From Spongilla lacustris (taxonomy: Eukaryota > Porifera > Demospongiae > Spongillida > Spongillidae), in the NCBI GenBank assembly GCA_949361645.1, contig OX442418.1, positions 4,717,609-4,781,608 on the forward strand: a stretch of DNA of 64,000 bases, written 5' to 3'. Of the stretch, positions 32,901 through 40,754 are shown one piece after another (position 1 is the first letter of the stretch; each line of letters begins with the position of its first letter). Below the pieces are notes generated by a model. The model saw only the letters and a program-made list of their open reading frames with translations, searched no databases and had not been told where the DNA came from. The position numbers and the translations under genes are program-made.

Positions 32901-33271
32901 GCAGTACACTTAATTGGTATGAAGAATATCAAATGACTGGAAGATGGATTATAAATTCTGTATCCTTTCCATGTGGATATTGCTTTATAAGAATAGGTAA
33001 AATGGTAAGTATATTTGGAGAAAACGTTACAGCTTCTATTCCCTCTGCAATTAATTTCAGTCAAAATTATTCAACAACTATACCATCGCAGTTTAGGCCA
33101 TCTAACGTAGTTATAGCTAATTATAATACACATCAAATATCAATTCAAACAAATGGTTCATTCGAATTAAAAATAGTTGCCACAGGAGCATTATCAGTTC
33201 GTTTTGCCCAAACTATAACTTATTCTCTATTAGCATTTTCTGGAGGTTTTAATACAGATACAATTGCTTAA
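29996..33271 (+). CDS. Large repetitive fibre-like protein (putative receptor-binding fibre)
   Basis: 1091 residues, very rich in Asn, Thr, Ser, Ile and Gly, almost without Cys or charged residues until the end. It is built of short beta-type repeats (GTGTINLNS, NLTINSPGGTINTN, SGALSLASNG), as in trimeric phage tail fibres and beta-helix spikes. A ~79-bp segment recurs at about 31222, 32242 and 32572. A module of about 85 residues (AIAVKxxMTFD...LTVDN) occurs twice, from ~30397 and ~31855. The last ~120 residues (from about 32915) are non-repetitive with aromatic residues and Cys and end in YSLLAFSGGFN, a likely knob. A fibre for host attachment is inferred from architecture. The start is preceded by CCCTAAT. 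Confidence 0.75.
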   Translation: MTLRGNAGRLVQGVNNLSGFVSLTEGPGIEIIPNNARNSLQFGTVTAMLEFDDILANGDTTARSAKFLNNASDTIPALIVHNTLDFGSGGSSGALPGVTLKYSPGTPDGLVIGPTTGTNKKILRTDIIGANTSTAIAVKSGMTFDTGLTLIVDNLVAQTVSTNGDIAASRLLPIDTSGLTINLDTCTMSCADSVANPSINIQTELNCTRGITAAAGMTLTGELNLNSTIITPSLIVPIDLTLKPSGDVRVFNGKTLFCDTISQSNTSINFTITALGTNRNININPSGTGRTYFGGSGIMVGYISSTFGRDITIQPDAGAINLLTNVNAANITATNIVTATNINLNITPGGTGSTNINSAVAIRDSLTVDTIRSRTTNGNLILAANGTGTINLNSAVIGTNITTNVLTSPAATNLSINSPGGVINTNATNITASGALSLASNGALNLQALTGNSSVNISGTGTGTINLNSPAIGTTITATTFTSPANTNLNLNAPGGSILSNALNWSATGVLGINSGGTMTLWPTNNQCIIDATLTVNRSIIGSRFVGTEFVSNVLNTGIALSPNGTGQVNVLAGKTLTADTISSTTANTNLILTPNGTGTQVQIASGKTLATDIINTNTAAAIAVKNNMTFDATKTLTVDNIISKSISNNGNIVASKLIKYIGDGLTIDLDNSTITCSDITLPILIEPHVQIDGILTCTSNAIIFNGLATTTLTPYGSTGLTINLNNSTLSSAVPINIGSIVANTITSAAATNLTINSPGGTINTNATNITASGALSLASNGNLNLQASTGNSSINISASGSGVVNMSSPLLVNSIIPYNSADLTLAASGINGNINLTATGTGTIKCNFPLTASTITSPAATNLTINSPGGTINTNATNITASGAIALNSTNARLTLNACTNNVYVSSPATFNDSIACSSFSNGVNNNIIMTPLTGTITLSTNNANNININPGGLTSFGGSGINLPNGGSTLNWYEEYQMTGRWIINSVSFPCGYCFIRIGKMVSIFGENVTASIPSAINFSQNYSTTIPSQFRPSNVVIANYNTHQISIQTNGSFELKIVATGALSVRFAQTITYSLLAFSGGFNTDTIA

Positions 33272-33354
33272 CACATTAGTGCATTTTCTATCACTAGTTA
33301 TCGGTTGTATTTTACTATATTAAACATTTTGTATGTTTTGGATATTACGCAGAA

Positions 33355-34017
33355 ATGCCGAAACATAACGACGTTGGATCAAAGGCTCCAGAAGTTAATG
33401 AACTTACATCAAAATCTAGTGGACTTTTAAGCCCTAGTAGTTTAGCTCTTGCAGCCCCCCAGGCAGCTACTGGCATCTTTAAAGAAAAAATCTGGAATTC
33501 TAATGGTAATTTAGTAGAATATTTTGGTGTAAGACAACCATTATATATTACTGATGAACTAGCAGAAGTACTTTATATACAATGGACAGGCTATGTTAAA
33601 AGTGGTAATGTGCCAAATGCAGGTGATATGAAAGCTGATGGTAGTGGATATGGTGATTATAAGTTAGATGCTGATGTAACTGAAACAGAAGTAGTATCAC
33701 AAATAAAATCTGCTAACCAATTATCAAAACGTGAATTGACAACCGATGATTTACTATATTCTATGTCTAGAACAAAAAGTGGTAGACTTGCAATGATGGC
33801 CTTTCGCGACTCTTCTGATATCTTTATCACAAGTGGTGGAACAAATCCTATATATGTAAATTCATATTATCTGAAAGTAAATGGAATAGGCGATATTGTC
33901 TCAGGTGCTGGTGGTGGAGGATATGTAATCGATAAGGCTGTTACATCAAAATCAGAGGGTATTACTAAAAATATGGCTGCTGCAGCTACTCTGAGTCTTC
34001 GAACTAGAAGAACATAA
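33355..34017 (+). CDS. Unknown viral protein, possible virion component (220 aa)
   Basis: Ser/Ala-rich first 40 residues, then a mixed alpha/beta region with aromatic strands (LVEYFGVRQPLYITDELAEV), an SNQ/KR helix region, a Gly-rich segment (GAGGGGY) and a basic SLRTRRT end. No Cys, no membrane helix. It sits between the fibre-like gene and the next large gene on the same strand, with 83- and 27-bp gaps, so it may be in the same late transcription group. Not recognised. Confidence 0.65.
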   Translation: MPKHNDVGSKAPEVNELTSKSSGLLSPSSLALAAPQAATGIFKEKIWNSNGNLVEYFGVRQPLYITDELAEVLYIQWTGYVKSGNVPNAGDMKADGSGYGDYKLDADVTETEVVSQIKSANQLSKRELTTDDLLYSMSRTKSGRLAMMAFRDSSDIFITSGGTNPIYVNSYYLKVNGIGDIVSGAGGGGYVIDKAVTSKSEGITKNMAAAATLSLRTRRT

Positions 34018-34044
34018 ATAGAGGGGTTAAGGAGAATACTTATC

Positions 34045-35763
34045 ATGAGTAAAGTGAGAGTAACTTTCACAGAGAAATTTTTTATAGAGGATCATACTAT
34101 TACATATCATGGTGTGCTGATTCCGCTATATGGATTGTTAAACGAATTTATCGATATATACTATATTGACATAGTATCTGATGATGTTAAATTATATTAT
34201 GAACGAAAAAATAAAAATGGCTTATCTATTGAGCAAAAATTGAGGCTTATAGCAGAAACTGATAGAGGTAGACTAATTATTAAGGAATTTTCAGAATTTG
34301 GCACAAATGCATCTTTTGCCGAAACTAAGCGACAATTTGTTCCGGATTGGTATATTAACCCTAACGGTCCCATTTCGAGCCTAACAAATGGCAATCATTC
34401 ATATAGTGAATATTATTATTTACCGTTAAGTTCTGAGGAAAGATGGAAACGATACGTAGGAACATTGCCACCATCAGTTCCATTATTTGTATCATTATTT
34501 CAAAAAACTTCTAACGTAATAGCAAGAATTATTTCTAGAAGCTCTCCCAGGCCAACCTCTAGAGATTCTACCCCAAGAAGGAGTCCTACCCCAGATAGAG
34601 GCTCTTTAGCAACTGATGGAAGCCTAACAGTAGATGCTGGAGAAATAAGTTCTCCCTTAAGAACTGTAGATACGGATTATGAGACTGCAGATGACATGAC
34701 ACCAATTGCTTCACCTATAGCTCTGCATCCTTTTGATTCAGGGCCTCCCCAATCAGAATCAGAGATTTTAATAACAGAAGAAGTTTTAAAAGATTGGCCT
34801 GAAGATCCTAAGCCAGATCCCGATGGAGATCCCGATGGAGATTTCCCTCCAAATCCCGATGGAGATTTCCCTCCCTCCTATGATGATTCTAAAAAAGATA
34901 TATTAATAGCATTTGGTCCAACTGACGTAGAAATAAATAGTGAATATGCTGATATAAATAAAGGCGCTATTAAAGCACTTCTAACAACTCCATCAACTAT
35001 AATTAATTTTATGCAAAATGCCCTAAATATTCAATATCTAAAGACAGATGATGAAGTTAAAAGACTAATAGACGAACCAAATTTCAGAAAATTCTTACCC
35101 AAAAATTTCAATGATTCAGAAGATATGGGTGTCATAAGATCACAAGCAGTTAAGGCATATACTAGACTTGTTGTATCTATGGGTTATACTTATGCTAATT
35201 TAAGAAATCTTAAAGAATATTTAACTGTGCAATTTAAATATTTTAACCCATTATCAGCAGAAGCTATAAAAACACAAGTTAAAGAATTTAGCAATAAACC
35301 GCCGGATTTTAGTTCAATAAAATATAAATTAACACCAAAAGAAATTGAAAAGCAAAAAGAGTTAGTTATAAAAGAACTTAATGATGAAGAAGAACAAATA
35401 AAAGGCATAGAAGATGCTAATAAAATATTAACTCAATCTGTTGACCCAGCTAAAACATATGCTACAAAATTTCTAAAAATATTTGATTTGGGCCAAGAAA
35501 TTAAACTTTCAAATTGCCCTCAGTTAATATCTCCTGAAAGGTTAGGCGTATTATTAAAACTATTTTCTAAAGGTAATGTATCAGAAATTAAAAAACTTTG
35601 TGATGTATATGACATATCTGTTCCAAGTGGTATATCATTAAGACGAGATATAGGTGAACATATAAAAACTAAACTTAGTAAAATGAATTTAAAAGGTTCT
35701 AAATATTTAATAGCAAGTTTCAATATTGGCACTAGCGGTGGATGGGGTCGTTTTATAAAATGA
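34045..35763 (+). CDS. Large unknown viral protein with Asp/Pro/Gly repeats (572 aa)
   Basis: The N-terminal 110 residues are globular and begin much like the middle of the preceding protein (ITYHGVLIPLYGLLNEFIDI compares with YFGVRQPLYITDELAEVLYI, and both have SGRL or RGRL further on). Residues 165-250 are Ser/Pro/Arg-rich and probably disordered. Residues 258-280 are a DPDGDPDGDFPPNPDGDFPP repeat. The C-terminal half is helical and charged. Residues ~515-555 (EIKKLCDVYDISVPSGISLR) resemble a SAP DNA-binding module, with low certainty. Shared N-terminal features with the upstream gene suggest an old tandem duplication. Function unknown; perhaps a virion core protein. Confidence 0.65.
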   Translation: MSKVRVTFTEKFFIEDHTITYHGVLIPLYGLLNEFIDIYYIDIVSDDVKLYYERKNKNGLSIEQKLRLIAETDRGRLIIKEFSEFGTNASFAETKRQFVPDWYINPNGPISSLTNGNHSYSEYYYLPLSSEERWKRYVGTLPPSVPLFVSLFQKTSNVIARIISRSSPRPTSRDSTPRRSPTPDRGSLATDGSLTVDAGEISSPLRTVDTDYETADDMTPIASPIALHPFDSGPPQSESEILITEEVLKDWPEDPKPDPDGDPDGDFPPNPDGDFPPSYDDSKKDILIAFGPTDVEINSEYADINKGAIKALLTTPSTIINFMQNALNIQYLKTDDEVKRLIDEPNFRKFLPKNFNDSEDMGVIRSQAVKAYTRLVVSMGYTYANLRNLKEYLTVQFKYFNPLSAEAIKTQVKEFSNKPPDFSSIKYKLTPKEIEKQKELVIKELNDEEEQIKGIEDANKILTQSVDPAKTYATKFLKIFDLGQEIKLSNCPQLISPERLGVLLKLFSKGNVSEIKKLCDVYDISVPSGISLRRDIGEHIKTKLSKMNLKGSKYLIASFNIGTSGGWGRFIK

Positions 35764-35778
35764 GGGGAAAAATCCCTC
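35762..35778. terminator. Short hairpin at the 3' end of the 572-aa gene
   Basis: GAGGG / CCCTC stem around GAAAAAT, beginning in the stop codon. Short, so weak alone, but it fits the series of 3' palindromes in this element. Confidence 0.35.
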
Positions 35779-35885
35779 CCTTAGCTAAAATAAAAGACAA
35801 AAAAAATTAATCTATTTTTTTTATGCTATTTTTTAATTAACTTAACCCAAATTACAACACGGCTATACCTTCGGTTGACTCTAAA

Positions 35886-35910
35886 GAACGTCTGTGCTAC
35901 GCAGATGTTC
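35886..35910. terminator. Near-perfect hairpin at the 3' end of the major capsid gene
   Basis: GAACGTCTG / CAGATGTTC arms (one G-T mismatch) around a 7-base centre. It ends at the first base of the capsid stop codon as read on the plus strand. Confidence 0.45.
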
Positions 35911-37565
35911 TAAAGAACATCGCCTTGAAGTGCCGGTGGGGCGTCAATATATCTAACTTTAGTAGTTCTATCTGGGAAAATTATAAGATTTGCAAACTTC
36001 GGAAACAGGATGTATGCCTGGTACTGAGTATTTGGTATCAATCCTGCACCAACTGAGCCTCCATTATCAACAACTTTTGGAAACAATGCTCCTGCCGCAC
36101 GCAGAGAATTAGTCAGCACTCCCCATCTAGCACCCTGAACAGTTGTATCATAATCATTTAGCCTAGTCATAGTAATTGTAAGTCCTGCCAAAGAATTGAC
36201 ATTTGTGCTACCTACTGTTATTAGGGCGCTACCATAAACATCCATATTATCTACAATATTTTGAACTGTTGCCTGAGAATCATTCCAATTAATTTGTGCA
36301 CTAGTATAAGTATAACCGAGACCATCGCAATAATGAATCTGAAAAGAGCCTCCTGTAGCTACAACCGCGGCTCCTGTGGCATCAATTGTTGTAATTGTTA
36401 TAACTCTTGGCACTTCTGCGATATATGGCCCAGGAATAATTTGTAAAATTTCGTTATTAATAGCCTTTCTCCATCCAGCTCCCATTATACCATTCATTGA
36501 TGCTATCCTATTTTTTGTGAAATCCATGAAATATAGTCCCTGCCATGCCCCGCTCAATAGTTTGCTATAAGAACTCTCCGCAGCAAACTGAATCTGCAAA
36601 TAAGGATCAATACTCTGTGCAGTATATGGGGTGCCTGAAGGATCGCAGAGAGCCACTTTTGCCTGACTAACTGCAGAAGCCAATTTAGCAAATCGCTTGC
36701 ATGCTCCGTATGCCGGTGTCAAATCAGATATCAATTGCAAGCCATAAACTAAGAACGGTGAAACTCCCTCTACACCAGTTAGCGTGATATTAATTGGGAC
36801 GCCAGTTTGTGCATTTGTAATAATTTGAGGGGTAAGTATCTGCCAATCTAGAAATATTCTTTCATTAGGTATTCTATAGCTATTAAGCAGGCTATATGCC
36901 TTGGCCTGGGGAACCAGAGATTCTTCGAGAATAAGTTGAGCTGAAATCAGAGAAACATTTGCGGCCAGACCCTGCTCGATGCAGCCGTTAAATGGTGAAA
37001 TAATATTCATATTCATGTTTTTGGGATATGCCTTGAGTAAAGCGTTTGTAAATAGGCAATTATCATAAAGTGGAACATAAACTTGATAATTTCCAACGGG
37101 AGTAAAAGCTGTGGTCCATGCGTCATCGGGGTCGACCAACATAGACTGTGCCATGACCCTGAATTGTTCCGGTAGCAAGTTGTCATAAGACATCAATAGA
37201 TTGGTCCAATTAGTTTCCTGACCTCTGGCATTGGTAGAATCTTGAAAGGCTTGAATCTTATAAAACCACATAAATGCAGGAAGAAGTCTAACCGGGGCAT
37301 TACTTATTTGAATGTTAAAATTCACCCAAACTCTTGATATTTGACCAGAATCTCCAGGAATAACAAAATTAATGGTACTTTGTTGGGTTAAATACGTTGG
37401 ACATGTGGTTTGCATAGCGATAGGAGTATACTTCTTTTGATTTCTACCTGCCTTAAAACCAACAACTTGGTCCGTTAGCTGTGCTACGGGTCCACTAACA
37501 TAGGGATCCAATAGACCGGTAACTTTATTATAATGATCGACAAGATGAACTCTTGATGCTGCCAT
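35910..37565 (-). CDS. MCP: Major capsid protein, probable double jelly-roll type
   Basis: 551 residues. It is identified from features typical of Polinton/virophage-like capsid proteins: a beta-strand-rich body, an early strand NFVIPGDSGQISRVWVNFNI, a middle helix-rich turret region, and a conserved-looking C-terminal QAYILFPKFANLIIF strand. It also lies head-to-head with the penton-like gene. Residues about 385-475 (from VPRVITITTID to GLTITMTR) look inserted. They carry a FQIHYCDG strand, NDSQATVQNIV and ALITVGSTNV, like the Ig-like decoration module common in phage head and tail proteins. The protein would form the hexameric shell of an icosahedral virion. The start ATG follows TTTCTAAT. 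No sequence search could be run, so the fold call rests on pattern and context. Confidence 0.75.
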   Translation of the reverse strand: MAASRVHLVDHYNKVTGLLDPYVSGPVAQLTDQVVGFKAGRNQKKYTPIAMQTTCPTYLTQQSTINFVIPGDSGQISRVWVNFNIQISNAPVRLLPAFMWFYKIQAFQDSTNARGQETNWTNLLMSYDNLLPEQFRVMAQSMLVDPDDAWTTAFTPVGNYQVYVPLYDNCLFTNALLKAYPKNMNMNIISPFNGCIEQGLAANVSLISAQLILEESLVPQAKAYSLLNSYRIPNERIFLDWQILTPQIITNAQTGVPINITLTGVEGVSPFLVYGLQLISDLTPAYGACKRFAKLASAVSQAKVALCDPSGTPYTAQSIDPYLQIQFAAESSYSKLLSGAWQGLYFMDFTKNRIASMNGIMGAGWRKAINNEILQIIPGPYIAEVPRVITITTIDATGAAVVATGGSFQIHYCDGLGYTYTSAQINWNDSQATVQNIVDNMDVYGSALITVGSTNVNSLAGLTITMTRLNDYDTTVQGARWGVLTNSLRAAGALFPKVVDNGGSVGAGLIPNTQYQAYILFPKFANLIIFPDRTTKVRYIDAPPALQGDVL

Positions 37566-37611
37566 ATTAGAAATGTTAATACTTCCGTATTATTAATTCT
37601 TAAAATCAGAG
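37566..37611. promoter_or_regulatory. Divergent promoter region between MCP and penton genes
   Basis: Only 46 bp, AT-rich, between the two capsid gene starts. This implies overlapping, probably co-regulated promoters. Confidence 0.45.
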
Positions 37612-38367
37612 ATGAGCCTAGAAAAATACGTATTCGTGCTCGATACTTCCGGTAAACAAAGTGGTACCCCCAATACAGGATCAGTTTATTCTACTTTTAA
37701 TTTAATCCCAACAACCGAGCCATTTTACATGAAACTTACCATGTTTAATATGGTATTTGCAGCTCCCAATATTTCTCCATCGAAAGGTAATACAATCCAA
37801 TGCGATGACGGAACAAATATTATAACAGTTGTTTTACCTACTGGGGCATATGGGGTTGGCAGCACAAATGATTTAGGTAATACGGTTGCTGCATTATTGA
37901 CAGCCGCAGATGCCGGTTTGGCAGCAATAATTTTTACATCAACTTACGACGATGCAACAAATTTATACACCCTTTCTGGCACTCGACCATTTAAATTAAT
38001 ATTTAACACAAATAGCATAAAAAATCAATATGGCTTCGAAGGCACCTCTCCAATGGCCACTTCTCAAACGGCTACAAAGTATCCAAATTTATATGATAAT
38101 TACTTTCAGGTACAAATATATGCCGATAATGCAACAACTCAATACGTTAAAATCCCATCGAAAACAGGAGTGACACAATGTAGTTTTGTGGTACCGAGAC
38201 GAGTTGACTTTGGTGGTCAGCTATCTTTGACACAATCAGATATAACACCGCAATATATGAGATTTAATCGCTGTCCCACCCAAATTTCCTGGAATCTTAC
38301 ACGCCCCAACGGGCAGCCCTTAGAGCAACAACTGGATTGGACGGCAGTATTTGCAATAGAAAAATAA
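37612..38367 (+). CDS. Minor capsid protein, penton-like single jelly-roll
   Basis: 251 residues with the layout of Polinton/virophage penton proteins. An N-terminal strand region (YSTFNLIPTTEPFYMKLTMF) is followed by NTIQCDDGTNIITVVLPTGAYG, the usual 'lp.G.Y' step before a helix. Next come LYTLSGTRPFKLIFN and QYGFEG, matching the common 'f.l.f...lGF' part, and a C-terminal region of beta strands. Pentons occupy the five-fold vertices. It is divergent from the MCP gene (46 bp) and abuts the convergent gene at 38368 with no gap. Confidence 0.75.
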   Translation: MSLEKYVFVLDTSGKQSGTPNTGSVYSTFNLIPTTEPFYMKLTMFNMVFAAPNISPSKGNTIQCDDGTNIITVVLPTGAYGVGSTNDLGNTVAALLTAADAGLAAIIFTSTYDDATNLYTLSGTRPFKLIFNTNSIKNQYGFEGTSPMATSQTATKYPNLYDNYFQVQIYADNATTQYVKIPSKTGVTQCSFVVPRRVDFGGQLSLTQSDITPQYMRFNRCPTQISWNLTRPNGQPLEQQLDWTAVFAIEK

Positions 38368-39141
38368 TTATTTTTCAGTAGATTGTAGAGATTCTATACC
38401 TAAAGCTACAGGCAATGGTTGTGGCGGCGTCTCAGTAGGTAGCTGCGGTGGCTGCTGTTCTAATTTAGGCTCGTGAACTTTTTTCATTTTATTATGCGTA
38501 TATACAGCACTCATCGACCCAGCATAAATAAGCATAAATTGTATATAGGAAGGTATTTTTTTACTTCCTGTAAAACCAGAATCTATAAGCGTCATTACTA
38601 AAGCTTTTCGGCAACTCACCTTTGCAACATCACTAAATCCTGTAACGTCATAACCAAATGAAATCAGCATATTTTCTATCAATGGATTTACATTATTTAA
38701 AATAATATCAGCCTGTTTCGGGGGACTAGTTATATCTTCGCCAACACTAGCTTTCAATTCCTGTTCTATAGCTTGCAACTTTCCCAATTTAGCACCATCA
38801 GACAAAACCTTATCAACTTTTTCTTTTAATTTTTTACTGAATACTACACCATCTGTTTCAAAAACAGAATAAGATTCCCGCCATCTCCTAAGCCTTCCCA
38901 TCAATAACATTTCTTCCTTGTCGTCATTGCTTTCTGCAGCAGCTTTTCTATTTTCTGCCTCAGATTTAGCTATTGCGCGTACAAATGCTGCATCGTGATG
39001 TTGGACCATCCTAGGCTGTTGCTGCTGAGGCTTTTCCTCTTCTTTTTCTGATTCAGACGACGACTCTGACTCATTTTCAAATAAAATGCTATTTACACCG
39101 CTATCTGGTGGTATGATTTGGTCAATACTTTTGTAATCCAT
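38368..39141 (-). CDS. Unknown protein with acidic/Gln-rich N-terminus (257 aa)
   Basis: Residues 20-45 are Ser/Glu-rich and then Gln-rich, probably disordered. Residues 55-140 are helical and charged. Residues 150-215 contain an apparently globular domain (LIENMLISFGYDVTGFSDVA) ending in a hydrophobic helix YIQFMLIYAGSMSAVY. The last 40 residues are Pro/Gln-rich. Its stop adjoins the penton stop directly. Position among capsid genes suggests a virion or assembly role; family not recognised. Confidence 0.65.
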   Translation of the reverse strand: MDYKSIDQIIPPDSGVNSILFENESESSSESEKEEEKPQQQQPRMVQHHDAAFVRAIAKSEAENRKAAAESNDDKEEMLLMGRLRRWRESYSVFETDGVVFSKKLKEKVDKVLSDGAKLGKLQAIEQELKASVGEDITSPPKQADIILNNVNPLIENMLISFGYDVTGFSDVAKVSCRKALVMTLIDSGFTGSKKIPSYIQFMLIYAGSMSAVYTHNKMKKVHEPKLEQQPPQLPTETPPQPLPVALGIESLQSTEK

Positions 39142-39190
39142 TTTGAATATATATTGATTTAGATGATATTAGTATAGAAAAATTTCTAAT
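39142..39190. promoter_or_regulatory. Divergent promoter region
   Basis: 49 AT-rich bp between starts at 39141 (minus) and 39191 (plus). The plus-strand gene has TTTCTAAT directly before its ATG, identical to the MCP gene leader. Confidence 0.4.
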
Positions 39191-39976
39191 ATGGAAGCAA
39201 AAGAAGATTACTCTACCTCTGAATCTGAAATGTCCGATGAAGAAATCTCTGTTAAGAAGAAAAATCCAAAATCCCGGTCAATAGTTGGGCATCCTGCCCA
39301 AATCCCGTCCAATAAATCTTCAACCGGAAATTCGTCCGGATCAATAGTTGGGCATTCTAACCAGGCCCCGTCCAATAAATCTTCAACCGGAAATTCGTCC
39401 GAATCAATAATTAGAACTAGAAGAAATCCTGACCCCCAGGCCCTGTCCAATAAATCTCTTCCTAAGGGGCAGTCCTCGGGTCAAGTTATCTCGAAAGATA
39501 GTCAAAAAGACACCCAAAAAAGCAAAGTTAAGGTAGATAGTTTGGCATATTATAAGGATCAAGCAAGAGCCCTCGGCATCAAAGGTTTTTCGAAAAAGAC
39601 TAAAAAAATATTGAGAGAGTTAGTTGCCCAAAAGCTAAATCCCAGGCAAGTTAGCTCAGTAAATTCTGAAGAAGTTTCGAGTTCTGTCGAGCCATCAAGC
39701 GATCTATCGACCGAAAAACTTGGCCAAGATGACAATTCGGGCCAAGAAACCTCGAAAGTTGTCGAGCCAGATTCTACTTCCTTTGGATCCTCGGATAGAG
39801 AAACATCGATAATTAGTGGGCTATGGAGACAGCCATGCGACCAACTTCGCCAAATGTGTAGAGATTGCTCGCCCAAAATAACCATTTCCAAGTACGATAG
39901 TTCGTTAAAAATGACCCGACCAAAAAATAAGGAGGAATTAATTAAGAATCTAACTAAATATTGTCTAGAACACTAA
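39191..39976 (+). CDS. Ser-rich protein with two SAP-like modules (261 aa)
   Basis: After an acidic start there is a 63-bp (21-residue) tandem duplication (SIVGHxxQxPSNKSSTGNSS, 39281-39406) and a partial third copy. Residues ~117-150 (YYKDQARALGIKGFSKKTKK) match the SAP pattern (..LR..c...GI.G.sk..K..Ll..l). A second region at ~214-258 (CDQLRQMCRDC, then KNKEELIKNL) is SAP-like too. SAP modules bind DNA, so a genome-associated core protein is plausible. The gene ends in a perfect 18-bp palindrome. Confidence 0.65.
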   Translation: MEAKEDYSTSESEMSDEEISVKKKNPKSRSIVGHPAQIPSNKSSTGNSSGSIVGHSNQAPSNKSSTGNSSESIIRTRRNPDPQALSNKSLPKGQSSGQVISKDSQKDTQKSKVKVDSLAYYKDQARALGIKGFSKKTKKILRELVAQKLNPRQVSSVNSEEVSSSVEPSSDLSTEKLGQDDNSGQETSKVVEPDSTSFGSSDRETSIISGLWRQPCDQLRQMCRDCSPKITISKYDSSLKMTRPKNKEELIKNLTKYCLEH

Positions 39977-39980
39977 AAAT

Positions 39981-39998
39981 GGGAGAATAAATTCTCCC
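39981..39998. terminator. Perfect palindrome after the SAP-like gene
   Basis: GGGAGAATAAATTCTCCC, four bases after the stop codon at 39976. Confidence 0.5.
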
Positions 39999-40045
39999 TA
40001 TAGTCAATTAAACGATAAATATTTTATAAGTATTGGCCGTAAAAA

Positions 40046-40324
40046 ATGAGCGCGGAAGCTACTGCTAGAAAATATGCTGAAAATTTGGAGACTTATCTGT
40101 TGCAAAAATCTAAAAACCTAGGTACAGAGATATTAGACTTAATATCGAATCTTAAGACAACACCCTGGGAAAATATATATTCTAAAACAATGATATATCG
40201 AATACTATCAGATGAAGAAAGACTAAGTACAATAAAATCCAAACTTTCTTTTCTCACAGACGCCGAATGCTATTTAGTTAAGCAACACATAGATTATATT
40301 ATTTTATTAGCTGAGCATCCCTAA
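40046..40324 (+). CDS. Small helical protein (92 aa), unknown
   Basis: Predicted almost wholly alpha-helical (LETYLLQKSKNLGTEILDLI and similar), no Cys cluster or membrane helix. Its stop overlaps the stop of the convergent gene at 40321. Not recognised. Confidence 0.55.
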   Translation: MSAEATARKYAENLETYLLQKSKNLGTEILDLISNLKTTPWENIYSKTMIYRILSDEERLSTIKSKLSFLTDAECYLVKQHIDYIILLAEHP

Positions 40325-40719
40325 TCAAATTCCTCACCCGTAGAAATTTTACTTACTCTTCTACTTCTATTATCGTACAAACCAAATGTATCAACCCCAG
40401 TCTTTTGATAGAGCCTTGATAATTTTTTTGTAGCAGTAGTTGTATTATTATCAGCAAATGCTTTTAATCTCTCTACACCAGCTATACTTAATGTCGCACC
40501 AGCAGCTACTTTACTAATAATAGGTGATATTTCTATTATTCCAATTATCCCAGATACAAATGAAATAAATAATATAAGTACACTACAAAAAGTAGATAGA
40601 ATACTATATATTTGACGGGTACGCATCTGACATTTGACATTTGATTCATAATCATCAATAACATCTTGGCCTAACTTTTCACCAAGATTTTGTTTTAATT
40701 CCAAATTTACATGTTCCAT
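40321..40719 (-). CDS. Small membrane protein with two hydrophobic helices (132 aa)
   Basis: A charged N-terminal 30 residues, then two close hydrophobic segments (about 38-65 and 68-82: ILSTFCSVLILFISFVSGII and VAAGATLSIAG). A charged C-terminal part has RSRRVSK. This suggests a hairpin membrane anchor. It diverges from the integrase gene with a 35-bp gap. Function unknown. Confidence 0.55.
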   Translation of the reverse strand: MEHVNLELKQNLGEKLGQDVIDDYESNVKCQMRTRQIYSILSTFCSVLILFISFVSGIIGIIEISPIISKVAAGATLSIAGVERLKAFADNNTTTATKKLSRLYQKTGVDTFGLYDNRSRRVSKISTGEEFD

Positions 40720-40754
40720 TTCAAGTAATATAAGATCTTGTTCATATATTTAAC

